DNA from: an uncultured Lachnospiraceae bacterium
Lineage (GTDB): Bacteria; Bacillota_A; Clostridia; Lachnospirales; Lachnospiraceae
Direction: 5' to 3'
DNA length: 7,755 nt
Assembly (NCBI GenBank): GCA_905200565.1
Contig: CAJKKX010000096.1
Span: 1-7,755 of the forward strand
Numbering within the stretch: the stretch's first letter is position 1; each line of letters begins with the position of its first letter. Under the pieces are notes generated by a model. That model saw nothing but the letters and a program-made list of their open reading frames with translations. It was not told the DNA's origin and searched no databases. Below, in pieces: positions 1 to 6,370 of this stretch. The position numbers and the translations under genes were made by a program.

Positions 1-165
1 TTCCGTTGTCTCAGCTTCTGCCGGAGCATCTGTGGTTGCTTCTGTGGTTGCTTCTGTAGTTGCTGCCGGAGCTTCTGTCTCAGCATCTTTGCTGCCGCAT
101 CCAACTGCTACCATACCTACTACTGCTGCTACTGCTAATAATGTAACTACATTTCTCTTCTTCAT
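1..165 (-). CDS. Lipoprotein N-terminus (partial), possibly an ABC solute-binding protein
   Basis: The first 55 codons of a minus-strand gene that runs off the left edge. Residues 1-23 form a lipoprotein signal: a KKR n-region, a hydrophobic stretch (VVTLLAVAAVVGMVAV) and a lipobox ending VAVGC, so Cys23 should be lipidated and the protein anchored outside the membrane. After the Cys comes a low-complexity Ala/Thr/Glu linker with repeated EATT units. The ATG is fixed by a strong GAGGAGG ribosome site at 174-180, eight bases upstream. This signal-plus-linker layout is typical of solute-binding lipoproteins of ABC transporters in Lachnospiraceae, and the glycosidase gene just upstream would fit a sugar-binding role, but no ligand-binding domain is in view. 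The gene has its own promoter and is probably not part of the GH43 operon. Lipoprotein call sure; solute-binding function is inference. Confidence 0.85.
   Translation of the reverse strand, partial: MKKRNVVTLLAVAAVVGMVAVGCGSKDAETEAPAATTEATTEATTDAPAEAETTE
29..64. repeat. 12-bp tandem repeat, three copies, in the lipoprotein linker
   Basis: The unit TCTGTGGTTGCT occurs at 29-40 and 41-52, and again at 53-64 with one change (GG to AG). On the minus strand it encodes repeated Glu/Asp-Ala-Thr-Thr. The unit is a multiple of three, so gain or loss of copies would change linker length without breaking the frame. Confidence 0.8.
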
Positions 166-227
166 TTCAAAATCCTCCTCAAGATTCAATGCATCCAAAA
201 ACTGCATACCTCTTTATTACGTATGAT

Positions 228-255
228 ATTCTAGCACATATTCTTGAAAAAACAA
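228..255 (-). promoter_or_regulatory. Putative promoter of the lipoprotein gene
   Basis: On the minus strand, -35 TTGTTT (250-255), a 16-bp spacer and -10 TAGAAT (228-233) preceded by TGC, an extended -10. Transcription would start near 220, giving a leader of about 55 nt before the ATG at 165. The -35 is weak (3 of 6), which fits the extended -10. This makes the lipoprotein gene an independent unit downstream of the GH43 operon. Confidence 0.5.
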
Positions 256-270
256 TATTCAGAATCATAA

Positions 271-292
271 GATTTTGTGAAGATTTCGTGAA
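271..292. repeat. 11-bp tandem repeat upstream of the lipoprotein promoter
   Basis: GATTTTGTGAA (271-281) is followed directly by GATTTCGTGAA (282-292), ten of eleven bases identical. The period is about one helical turn, and the block ends 15 bp upstream of the proposed -35, where an activator site would sit. The second copy recurs exactly at 6172-6182, in the leader of the second response regulator gene. An operator function is inference; an 11-mer match within 7.7 kb can arise by chance. Confidence 0.45.
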
Positions 293-395
293 AAATTATG
301 CAAAAAGTATAAATTAGCAATCGCGTTCTCTATATTTACAAACAATACCGCGCTATCAGCGCTGCAATTTCAGCATTTTTCGGGATGTTTTCTAC

Positions 396-1841
396 TCATC
401 TCAACGCAAATGCCATCAGATCAATCTGCCCAGCTCCGTGATAATGAAAATACAGCGGGTATACTCCCTCCACTGGCATCAGCTCCGCCCGCAGCACCGT
501 CCATTTTTTTGTGGAAAGTCGGACGGGTATCCGGGCAATCGTCTGTTTTCCCTGTTCATCTGTGCTCACGATCAGACTGCCCCCTGCTTTTCCGCGCACC
601 TTTACGGCAATGCCCTTTGGATTTTGAAGATCGAAATATTTAAAACCTGCCGCCGCCCCGTCCCGCATATTGGCGATGTACTGGCGCGCCGTCCGGTCTC
701 CGTCTTTTTTGTCCTGTGTAAACCAGGGATATGCCTCATAAACTTTTCGGGTATTCCTGATGTCATATCGCCCGGCTCCCTCTTTTCCACGAAGATTACA
801 GGCAATACGCGCCTCGTAGACGCCCCTTCCTCTGAGCGGTCCGCCGTTTAAACCGCAGCTTGTCATCTCCGCCTGCGCAAAGCTTCCGTCCGCTCTGCGC
901 TTTAGTTTTTCCGCGCAGGTCTGCCGCGCGTAGGAATTGCGGTGCGTATGCCGATGATAGAAAATATAATACTGTCCGTTCAGATACAGCATCCCGCCGT
1001 GATTATTGCCGGTAAAATTGCGCGCATGTTTTTCGTCCGCGATGCCGTCCAGAAAAACGTCGCCGTTGCTGATCAGCGTTCCGCCGAAGGAAAAGCCCCG
1101 GTCGGGATAATCGCTTACCGCATAGCAAAGCTCGTGATTATGCCTGGATGAATACACAAAATAGTATTTTCCCTCATATTTACGGATAGAGCTCGCCTCA
1201 AAAAATTCGTGGTCTGCAAACGAACCCGGTCCCTGCTTGGGAAACAGCAGCTTCTGCGGCGTTTTGATCGTCGTCATATCCGGTTCCAGCTCCAGCACAT
1301 AGCCGCCGTCAAATTTCAGAGCGCAAAATCCCGTGACCGCCGCCGGAACAGGCGTATAAAATCAGGAATACAGATATACGCTTCCATCGTCGTCAACCAG
1401 CACGCCGGGGTCGAACGGGAAGGAATCGCCCTTTTTTCTGCCCCAGATCGTTCCGTCCGGATAGTGAATATGCCCGTAAAATGCATACGGTCCCGCCGGA
1501 TGATCCGCCACCGCCACGCCCATCATTCCCATAAAATCAAAGGCGTAAAAGAGATAAAATCTGCCGTCCGCGCCCCTCGCCACGTCCGGCGCAAAAAGGA
1601 GCCGCAGTCCGGAACGGTTCTTCGGATCCTGGCTTTTCCGGTAAATCACGCCCTCATATCTCCAGTTGCCCAGATCATCCGCCGGAGCCGACCAGCACAC
1701 ATAATCATTCATGCAGAACATCGGAGCTCCAAAGCGGTCATGCGAACCGTACACGTAAACGCGATCTCCGAAAACGTACGGCTCTCCGTCCGGTATGTAT
1801 TCATATTCCGGAAGATATGGATTCACTGCCTGTCTTTTCAC
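396..1841 (-). pseudogene. GH43 family glycoside hydrolase interrupted by one in-frame TGA
   Basis: Family 43 glycosidases (arabinofuranosidase/xylosidase types) cleave arabinose- or xylose-containing glycans with a five-bladed beta-propeller. Read through, the frame gives 481 codons. Expected catalytic residues are present: base Asp18 (YIPDGEP), pKa-modulating Asp86 (LFAPDVARG), acid Glu215 (HEFFEASSIRK), and the conserved His281 of GNNHGG. From about residue 340 a C-terminal beta-sandwich of CBM6-like type follows (YPWFTQD, QYIANMRDGAAAGFKYFD). No signal peptide is seen, so it probably acts on imported oligosaccharides. The GTG start at 1841 has GGGAGGG five bases upstream and overlaps the kinase stop by 4 nt. 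Codon 160 is TGA (1362-1364) where relatives I recall read Y-L-Y-T/S-Gly-Phe; GGA to TGA is one base. Termination leaves 159 residues without Glu215. The rest (1361-396) stays open and could restart only at a GTG (1298) or ATG (1277) lacking a good ribosome site. Family call strong; substrate unknown. Confidence 0.85.
1362..1364 (-). other. In-frame TGA within the GH43 gene
   Basis: The codons run GTA TAT CTG TAT TCC TGA TTT TAT ACG (V-Y-L-Y-S-stop-F-Y-T). Both sides are in the same frame and both match GH43, so this is a substitution rather than a frameshift. The stop lies between the second catalytic Asp and the catalytic Glu. It could be a real nonsense mutation or a base-call error. Confidence 0.85.
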
Positions 1842-3244
1842 ATTATCCCTCCCTTCTTTTTTGGTTTCTGGGAGTATCTTACCATACATTTTCCGACGTG
1901 AACCGCGCGTTGCATAATCGGTATTTTTATTTCCCAAGCGGCAGCATCACCTTTAAAATAAACCACTGTTCCTCCACCCCCGCCATATTTCTGCGCCAGA
2001 TAACGGATACTTTTCAGCCCGAAGCCATGCTCGTCGCGGCTTCCCTTTGTCGTTACCGGAAGTCCGTTGGCAAACCGCAGGCTCTCCTCCAGATAATTTT
2101 CCACGCGGATCAGCACAAACTGGTTCATTTCCGATACAGAAAGGTGGATCAGACGTTTTTCCTCCGGCTCAATAAACAGCTCGCACTCGATCGCATTATC
2201 CAGCGCATTGCCAAAAATCGTGCAGAGATCCATCACAGAAATTCCCTCCAGCAGCCTCCCGTCTGCCACGCAGGTCAGCGTAATTTTATGCTGCGCGCAA
2301 TACATGCCCTTTCCGGTAAGAATCGTGTCCAACACACCATTTCCGGTCTTATACTGCATCTCATAATCCCGGATCTCACGCTCCAGCTCATCCAGATACG
2401 CGTTCTTTTTCTCCTGATTCTCTTCGCTGCGCAAAACTGCTATCTGATGCTTCAGATCATGATATTTCCGGTTGATCATATCAATGTTCTCGCGCGACTG
2501 CTTATACTGTGCATACTGTGTCTTTAAAACCGTATACACAGATTCCAGTTCAAGCTGTACGTGATGCTCGCTGCACTGACGCTGATAGGCAAGAAAGATC
2601 GCAAAACCTCCCACGCCGGTCATAGTGCGGATATGAAACGCCTCCTTCGCAAGAGAGGTGCTGAACGGCGTGTCCGAAAAAATATAGCTTAAATTGCTCA
2701 GCGCAAAGGTAATCGCGGCGATCAGAACAGAGGTGAGCATTTCCCGCATTGTAATCTCCGTCCACTGATGACTCCTTGCGCTCTGAAACCAGTAAACGCC
2801 CGCAAAAAGAGCGCCGTACACTGCCAGCATGAAAAACACGGACGCCGTATTTCCTGCAAAGACTCCGCCCTCCGCCGCAAAAAAGTAATAGAGCTGCCAT
2901 TCCAGCGCCGCCGCCACCTCCGCAAGCATAAACGAGAACGCCAGCCAGTAACCCGCCGCCGTCCGCCCCATGTCGCAGCAGCCTGTGATCATGCTATACA
3001 TCACAAAAGTCGCAGCAAGCATTCCCGGGATCCAGAATATCACGTTAATCACGCCAAGCGCATGCTGCAGAAGTAAAAGTAACGCCAGCGCGCCCAGGCA
3101 GATTGCCGCTTCCCTTTTTTCCGGACGCAGCGGCAGATGATGCTCCCGGCGGTACAGGCAGATGCAGACCACGCAGGACAGCCACTCTGCAATCGCTGTA
3201 TAGGCTTTTGGGATATCCGGCACCATACCGATCACGCCGTTCAT
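1838..3244 (-). CDS. Sensor histidine kinase, HPK10/AgrC-like GHKL type (first pair)
   Basis: A 468-residue membrane kinase. Residues 1 to about 222 hold roughly six or seven hydrophobic segments, the sensor part; a coiled stretch (about 225-260) leads to the phospho-acceptor His262 in RKYHDLKHQ. The GHKL ATPase has an N-box with Asn346 and Asn350 (IFGNALDNAIE) and a G-box at 407-410 (GFGLKSIRYLAQKYGG). This set, without a classical HisKA domain, is the HPK10 subfamily that pairs with LytTR regulators, as in AgrC or quorum-sensing kinases. The ATG overlaps the regulator stop by 4 nt (ATGA), and the stop overlaps the GH43 GTG by 4 nt. The ATPase fold should end near 443 (WEIKIPI). A basic tail of about 25 residues follows (to PKKKGGIM), whose codons contain the GH43 ribosome site. 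Five glycines in a row (421-425) are coded partly by a C/G run. The signal is unknown; no pheromone gene is adjacent. Confidence 0.92.
   Translation of the reverse strand: MNGVIGMVPDIPKAYTAIAEWLSCVVCICLYRREHHLPLRPEKREAAICLGALALLLLLQHALGVINVIFWIPGMLAATFVMYSMITGCCDMGRTAAGYWLAFSFMLAEVAAALEWQLYYFFAAEGGVFAGNTASVFFMLAVYGALFAGVYWFQSARSHQWTEITMREMLTSVLIAAITFALSNLSYIFSDTPFSTSLAKEAFHIRTMTGVGGFAIFLAYQRQCSEHHVQLELESVYTVLKTQYAQYKQSRENIDMINRKYHDLKHQIAVLRSEENQEKKNAYLDELEREIRDYEMQYKTGNGVLDTILTGKGMYCAQHKITLTCVADGRLLEGISVMDLCTIFGNALDNAIECELFIEPEEKRLIHLSVSEMNQFVLIRVENYLEESLRFANGLPVTTKGSRDEHGFGLKSIRYLAQKYGGGGGTVVYFKGDAAAWEIKIPIMQRAVHVGKCMVRYSQKPKKKGGIM
1847..1853 (-). promoter_or_regulatory. Ribosome binding site that sets the GH43 GTG start
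   Basis: GGGAGGG on the minus strand, five bases before the GTG at 1841. It lies within the last codons of the upstream kinase gene (KKKGGIM). The GH43 frame stays open upstream to about 1937, but homologues begin near NPYLP, so this site decides the start. Together with the GTGA stop/start overlap it implies translational coupling. Confidence 0.7.
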
Positions 3245-3954
3245 TTCATCGCCTCCCCCATATACGCCACCAGCGCCTTTTTCAGGTCGCTCTTTTTCGC
3301 CCGGCTGACCGGAATGTTCTTATCGCCAAGCAGGACGTCGTCCTTTTCAATTCCGGTGACAAAACGCAGATTTATTAAGTAACATTTGTTGCAGCGAAAA
3401 AAATTAGCACTGCCAAGCTCCTTTTCCAGCTTTCCGATACTGGCAGTCGTCGATTCATACTGCGCGTCCTTTGTGTGGTAGGTAAGGCGGTGCCCCTGGC
3501 TCTCCACCCAGTAAAGCTGAGACGCCGGGATTTTATAAACGCCGCTCTTTGTGTTTACCGCCACATAATGCTCCTCCCGCTTTTTCATCCGTCCCATTGC
3601 ACGCCTGATCCTCTGGCTGAACGCAAAGTACGAAATCGGCTTCAGCACATAATCAAGGGCATCCACCGCATAGCCGCGGATCGCGTACTGCGCCATATTC
3701 GTGATAAAAATAATGATCACCCGCGAATCCTGCTTCCGGATCTGCTCAGCCGCCGCCATGCCGTCCATAAAACGCATCTCAATATCCATCAGGATCAGAT
3801 CAAACTGCCCGCGGTAATTTTCGACGATCTCATCCCCGTCAGAGTAAGCTGTCACCTGAAGCGGCTCCCGGTATTCCTCCTCGTATTTTTTCAAATACTC
3901 CCGCAGCCGTTTGGTGTAGCCAGGATCATCCTCCACAATCGCAACTGAAACCAT
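3241..3954 (-). CDS. LytTR-family response regulator (first pair)
   Basis: A 237-residue cytoplasmic regulator. The receiver domain (1 to about 120) has acidic pocket residues Glu8/Asp9 (VAIVEDD), phospho-acceptor Asp57 (FDLILMDIEM), Thr85 and Lys105 (DYVLKPI). The LytTR DNA-binding domain follows at about 133-235, with the typical YWVESQGHRLTYHT and FFRCNKCYLINLRFV strands. LytTR proteins bind pairs of short direct repeats about two helical turns apart; such a pair (4008-4049) lies upstream of this gene, so autoregulation is likely. The gene is first in an operon with the kinase and GH43, its stop overlapping the kinase ATG. I chose the ATG at 3954 because GGAGGG at 3962-3967 is seven bases from it but only one base from the ATG at 3960. 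It aligns without gaps with the second regulator through residue 106. Confidence 0.93.
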   Translation of the reverse strand: MVSVAIVEDDPGYTKRLREYLKKYEEEYREPLQVTAYSDGDEIVENYRGQFDLILMDIEMRFMDGMAAAEQIRKQDSRVIIIFITNMAQYAIRGYAVDALDYVLKPISYFAFSQRIRRAMGRMKKREEHYVAVNTKSGVYKIPASQLYWVESQGHRLTYHTKDAQYESTTASIGKLEKELGSANFFRCNKCYLINLRFVTGIEKDDVLLGDKNIPVSRAKKSDLKKALVAYMGEAMK

Positions 3955-3961
3955 AAGCATT

Positions 3962-3967
3962 CCCTCC
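3962..3967 (-). promoter_or_regulatory. Ribosome binding site that decides the first regulator's start
   Basis: GGAGGG on the minus strand. Its distance is one base to the ATG at 3960 and seven bases to the ATG at 3954, so the latter is the likely start (protein MVSVAIVEDD). Confidence 0.7.
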
Positions 3968-3983
3968 GTTTCTTTTTATCTGG

Positions 3984-4012
3984 ATTGTATCTGCCTCACA
4001 CGTCTCCCGCAA
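3984..4012 (-). promoter_or_regulatory. Promoter of the regulator-kinase-GH43 operon
   Basis: On the minus strand, -35 TTGCGG (4007-4012), a 17-bp spacer and -10 TACAAT (3984-3989, 5 of 6). The start would be near 3977, giving a leader of about 23 nt. The -35 is poor and overlaps the edge of the proximal 21-bp repeat, the arrangement expected of a promoter that needs an activator bound right upstream. Because a terminator lies just beyond (4055-4080), this is probably the operon's main promoter. Confidence 0.6.
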
Positions 4013-4049
4013 GGTTCTCAGCTTAATCCGCAGTTTTCACAGCTTAATC
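4008..4049 (-). repeat. Two tandem 21-bp direct repeats, likely LytTR regulator operator
   Basis: Plus-strand copies at 4008-4028 and 4029-4049 are head to tail, with 17 of 21 bases identical; both end in CAGCTTAATC and share CGCA and TTC. The 21-bp period is two helical turns, so both copies face the same side of the helix, matching how LytTR proteins such as AgrA bind two 9-bp repeats spaced by about 12 bp. The block sits between the terminator of the second pair's operon and the -35 of the first regulator. The match to the published AgrA-type consensus is only partial (a GTT core). That it is bound by one or both regulators is inference. Confidence 0.65.
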
Positions 4050-4054
4050 GGCAC

Positions 4055-4080
4055 AAAAAAGAACCCCGCTTTGAGGTTCT
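4055..4080 (-). terminator. Intrinsic terminator of the second regulator-kinase operon
   Basis: On the minus strand AGAACCTC (4080-4073), loop AAAGC, GGGGTTCT (4067-4060): an 8-bp stem with one T-G pair, then six T (4060-4055). It lies about 40 bases past the kinase stop at 4121. There is no T-run on the plus-strand side, so it works in one direction only. It separates the two two-component operons. Confidence 0.9.
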
Positions 4081-4120
4081 CTCCTGATTTTATGAAATTT
4101 GTATCCATTTGTTTCCCGGC

Positions 4121-5410
4121 TCATGAAGCAGTCCTCTGAACAGGAATCATAATATCCGTCAGAAAGATATCCGCCTCCGTCTGCATCTGCATATCCCCGC
4201 CATATTTTTCCGCAAGATAACGGATACTCTGCGTGCCATACCCATGATTCTGCCTGTCCTGCTTCGTCGTTTTTGGAATGCCGTCCTCAAAAATAACCGT
4301 ATCCTGGTAATAATTTTCCATATGGATAAAGCCCAGCCCGTTCTTTTCCGTGACGGTCATGGAAATGATCCGTTTATCCGGTTCGGCAAGCTTCCCCGCC
4401 GCCTCGATTCCGTTATCCAGAAGATTGCCAAACAGCGTGTAGATATCCTGCTCTTTCATAAACGACAGTATTTTTCCATCCGCAATGCAGGTAAACTCGA
4501 TATTATTGCTTTGACACAGCAGATTTTTATTTGCAAGCACCACATCCAGCGTGCTGTTTCCTGTGTGAAAACCGGATTCGTATACATCCACTGCCGCACT
4601 GATCTCCTGCAGTTCTTCCCGGCTCACCAGTTCTGTCAGTCCTTCCAGATAATATTTTAAGTCGTGACACTTCCGATTGATTACTTCCGTAACAGCCCTT
4701 TCCCGCTGATATTTTTCCTGTTCCTTATCAAGGAGCTGCCTTATCATCATTTGTTCCCTCCGGGCAGCGCTCTCACGGAATCTGCTCACACTTACGATCA
4801 GCGCAAGCACCGATATCATGATCGACATCAAATGCGTACAGATTATTAACGTCTCATTACCTGTTTCAAAATAAATGTCCACCATCTTCAGGCTGAGGAC
4901 AATGTCTGCCAAAATCACGAAAAAAGCAAGGATGACCAACACACTGTCTTTCCCCTGCATATCTTCATCATTATAAGTTCTTCCCCGCAATGCAAGAAAA
5001 TAGCCTGCCAGAAATACCACTGCGATCGTAGCATATAGTATGATTTTCTGCTGCCATCCATCGGGAATGCCCAGAAGCAGACAGATAATGCTGTGGCTGC
5101 GCTGCGCAATGTGTTCCAGACAGTAAGCCGCTGTCACACAATACAAGGCAGTAAGCGGGCGGCACTCAAACAGCAGAAGTGTCCATACAAAGGTAATGGC
5201 AAATGCCACCAGATACCCCGGCCACCCTCTGACAGTCCTTGCAAAAAATATTGTGCTCCAGCTAAACATCACTAATGTATACAACAATATCTTTAACCAT
5301 AACATTGGCCTTTTTTTCAGATTATGGCCGGCACTCATCACTCCGATGCACATGCTGAGAAAGAAACCCAAGTCATCCCTAATAAAAGAAGCGATCCAAT
5401 CTTCAAGCAT
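4121..5410 (-). CDS. Sensor histidine kinase, HPK10/AgrC-like GHKL type (second pair)
   Basis: A 429-residue membrane kinase, paralogous to the one at 1838-3244. About seven hydrophobic segments lie in residues 10-208, then a charged coiled stretch (about 210-245), the phospho-acceptor His249 in RKCHDLKYYL, an N-box with Asn329 and Asn333 (TLFGNLLDNGIEA) and a G-box GYGTQSIRYLAEKYGG (390-405). The chain ends soon after the last ATPase strand (DIMIPVQRTAS), the normal end for this family, unlike the tailed first kinase. The ATG at 5410 lies inside the end of the regulator gene, an 8-nt overlap (AATGCTTGA), with only a weak GGGA site upstream, so translation is probably coupled. An intrinsic terminator follows. 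The sensor domain differs strongly from that of the first kinase, so the two probably sense different signals. The signal is unknown. Confidence 0.92.
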   Translation of the reverse strand: MLEDWIASFIRDDLGFFLSMCIGVMSAGHNLKKRPMLWLKILLYTLVMFSWSTIFFARTVRGWPGYLVAFAITFVWTLLLFECRPLTALYCVTAAYCLEHIAQRSHSIICLLLGIPDGWQQKIILYATIAVVFLAGYFLALRGRTYNDEDMQGKDSVLVILAFFVILADIVLSLKMVDIYFETGNETLIICTHLMSIMISVLALIVSVSRFRESAARREQMMIRQLLDKEQEKYQRERAVTEVINRKCHDLKYYLEGLTELVSREELQEISAAVDVYESGFHTGNSTLDVVLANKNLLCQSNNIEFTCIADGKILSFMKEQDIYTLFGNLLDNGIEAAGKLAEPDKRIISMTVTEKNGLGFIHMENYYQDTVIFEDGIPKTTKQDRQNHGYGTQSIRYLAEKYGGDMQMQTEADIFLTDIMIPVQRTAS

Positions 5411-6128
5411 TATTTTTTCCCGATAATCTTCCTATATAATAGCTATGGCACGCCTCCAGAAATTCCTGCTTGCGCAGCCTGCTGATAGGAAGTTCCTTTC
5501 CATCAATCATCACATATTGCCTGTCCACGCGCTCGATATGCCGGAAATTCACAATGTAAGAGCTTCCCAGGCGAAAAAACTCCTTTTCCGGCAGCAGATT
5601 TTCCACCTGTTTCAGCACGCCGTAGGTCTCATAATCGCCGTTTTCCGTGTGGTAGATAATATGATGTTTGTAAATTTCAATGTATTTGATGGAGGATGCC
5701 GAAATCCGGATGGAATACTCTTTCAGTTCCAGCATCACTTCATCCTCCCTCAGCTTTGCGCACTGCCGGATCGCCCGCTTCATTTTCAGCGCAAACGCCG
5801 GGTAGCGGATCGGCTTCACCATATAATCCAGGGCGTCCACCTCATATCCGTTTACCGCATACTGCATCAGATGCGTGATGAAAATCAGAACCACAAGCGG
5901 ATCTTTTTCCCGCAGCTTTTTTGCAGCCTCCATACCGTTGCCGTCCGGCAGCTCGATATCCAAAAACACAATGTCATACTGGAAATGATAATTTTCCAGA
6001 AACGGCTCAAGCTCCGTAAACCACACAGGTCTGACCGATTCCTCATTCTCCGCGGAAAAACGCTCCAGAAACTCCGAGAGCCGCTTCGCGCTTGTCTTTG
6101 AATCCTCCACTATCGCTATACTCAACAT
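5403..6128 (-). CDS. LytTR-family response regulator (second pair)
   Basis: A 241-residue regulator. The receiver has Glu8/Asp9 (IAIVEDS), phospho-acceptor Asp57 (YDIVFLDIEL), Thr85 (IFITH) and Lys105 (DYMVKPI). The LytTR domain spans about 133-235 (IKYIEIYKHHIIYHT, EFFRLGSSYIVNFRHI, LPISRLRKQEF). It aligns with the first regulator without gaps over the receiver and shares VDALDY, so the two arose by duplication, while the DNA-binding domains differ more. The ATG at 6128 gives the expected MLSIAIVEDS start; the frame is open upstream to a TTG at 6149, which I reject because receivers start at this point. The ribosome site is modest (TAGGA close to the ATG). Its stop overlaps the kinase gene by 8 nt. 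A broken small reading frame ends four bases upstream of this start. Confidence 0.92.
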   Translation of the reverse strand: MLSIAIVEDSKTSAKRLSEFLERFSAENEESVRPVWFTELEPFLENYHFQYDIVFLDIELPDGNGMEAAKKLREKDPLVVLIFITHLMQYAVNGYEVDALDYMVKPIRYPAFALKMKRAIRQCAKLREDEVMLELKEYSIRISASSIKYIEIYKHHIIYHTENGDYETYGVLKQVENLLPEKEFFRLGSSYIVNFRHIERVDRQYVMIDGKELPISRLRKQEFLEACHSYYIGRLSGKNNA

Positions 6129-6132
6129 TTTC

Positions 6133-6304
6133 CTACACAACCGCCCCAATGATCATTTTATCCCAAACAACGATTTCGTGAACGTCAATCTCCTTTATCT
6201 TAGCATGAATCAACGGGTTAGGCAAGCTGACGCAATTCCTTTTCTTCAACAGCCCTTTCCAGAGATATGGATATATTGGACATTCATTCAGAAGAATCGT
6301 CCAT
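6133..6304 (-). pseudogene. Small reading frame broken by a 4-bp tandem duplication
   Basis: An ATG at 6304 with an excellent AGGAGG site (6310-6315, five bases upstream) opens MDDSSE and stops at TGA after six codons. At that point the DNA reads TGAATGAATG, a tandem GAAT duplication. Removing one 4-bp unit restores a frame to the TAG at 6133-6135, about 55 residues long, with segments such as CPIYPYLWKGLLKK and HAKIKEIDVHEIVVWDKM. The TAG is four bases from the ATG of the second regulator, an operon-like spacing. The protein is not recognised; there is no signal peptide or membrane segment. The promoter at 6197-6225 would lie inside it, so both may not be real together. It could be a decayed leader gene or chance. 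Confidence 0.3.
6197..6225 (-). promoter_or_regulatory. Putative promoter of the second regulator-kinase operon
   Basis: On the minus strand, -35 TTGCCT (6220-6225), a 17-bp spacer and -10 TAAGAT (6197-6202) preceded by TGC (extended -10). The start near 6190 would give a leader of about 60 nt that contains TTCACGAAATC (6182-6172), identical to one copy of the repeat upstream of the lipoprotein gene. A second possible promoter in the same leader (TTCACG, 16 bp, TAAAAT) is weaker. Confidence 0.45.
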
Positions 6305-6339
6305 GTTTCCCTCCTGTTCTCATAAGGCTCTCCTCATTG

Positions 6340-6367
6340 TTGACAAACTCCTATATTCTGTTAAAAT
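6340..6367 (+). promoter_or_regulatory. Plus-strand promoter upstream of plsY and its leader
   Basis: A perfect -35 TTGACA (6340-6345), 16-bp spacer, and -10 TAAAAT (6362-6367, 5 of 6). The start near 6374 would give plsY a leader of about 260 nt, containing the broken reading frames at 6371-6641. No riboswitch or attenuator hairpin was recognised in that leader. The strength of the match is notable, but the region is AT-rich. Confidence 0.55.
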
Positions 6368-6370
6368 AAT

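Noticed and set aside
350..362. GCGCT-ATC-AGCGC hairpin as terminator of the GH43 operon
   Set aside because: The stem is only 5 bp and no T-run follows on the minus strand; it could be a weak rho-type end but is not a supported intrinsic terminator.
1362..1364. TGA read as glycine (SR1/Gracilibacteria-like code) or as selenocysteine
   Set aside because: TGA ends several intact genes in this window (stops at 1838, 3241, 4121, 5403, 7229, 7284), so the code is standard. For selenocysteine, a small CGCC/GGCG hairpin lies about 10 bases downstream, but it is weak, GH43 is not a selenoprotein family, and the expected residue is Gly.
1209..1901. Long plus-strand frame opposite GH43 (and similar ones at 1817-2527, 3475-3948, 5445-6101)
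   Set aside because: They are Arg/His-rich mirror frames of well-supported minus-strand genes, with no ribosome sites or domains.
1842..1937. Upstream extension of the GH43 frame to 1937
   Set aside because: It would lie inside the kinase ATPase-end codons, reads as low-quality protein, and the GTG at 1841 has a clear ribosome site and the family N-terminus.
3955..3960. ATG at 3960 as the start of the first regulator
   Set aside because: It is only one base from the GGAGGG site; the ATG two codons later has a seven-base spacing.
6129..6149. TTG at 6149 as the start of the second regulator
   Set aside because: It adds seven residues before the standard receiver start and lacks a ribosome site; the ATG at 6128 fits the family.
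6178..6369. 63-codon plus-strand frame before the plsY promoter
   Set aside because: It overlaps the promoter of the second regulator operon, has no ribosome site and no recognisable features, and ends inside the TTGACA/TAAAAT promoter.
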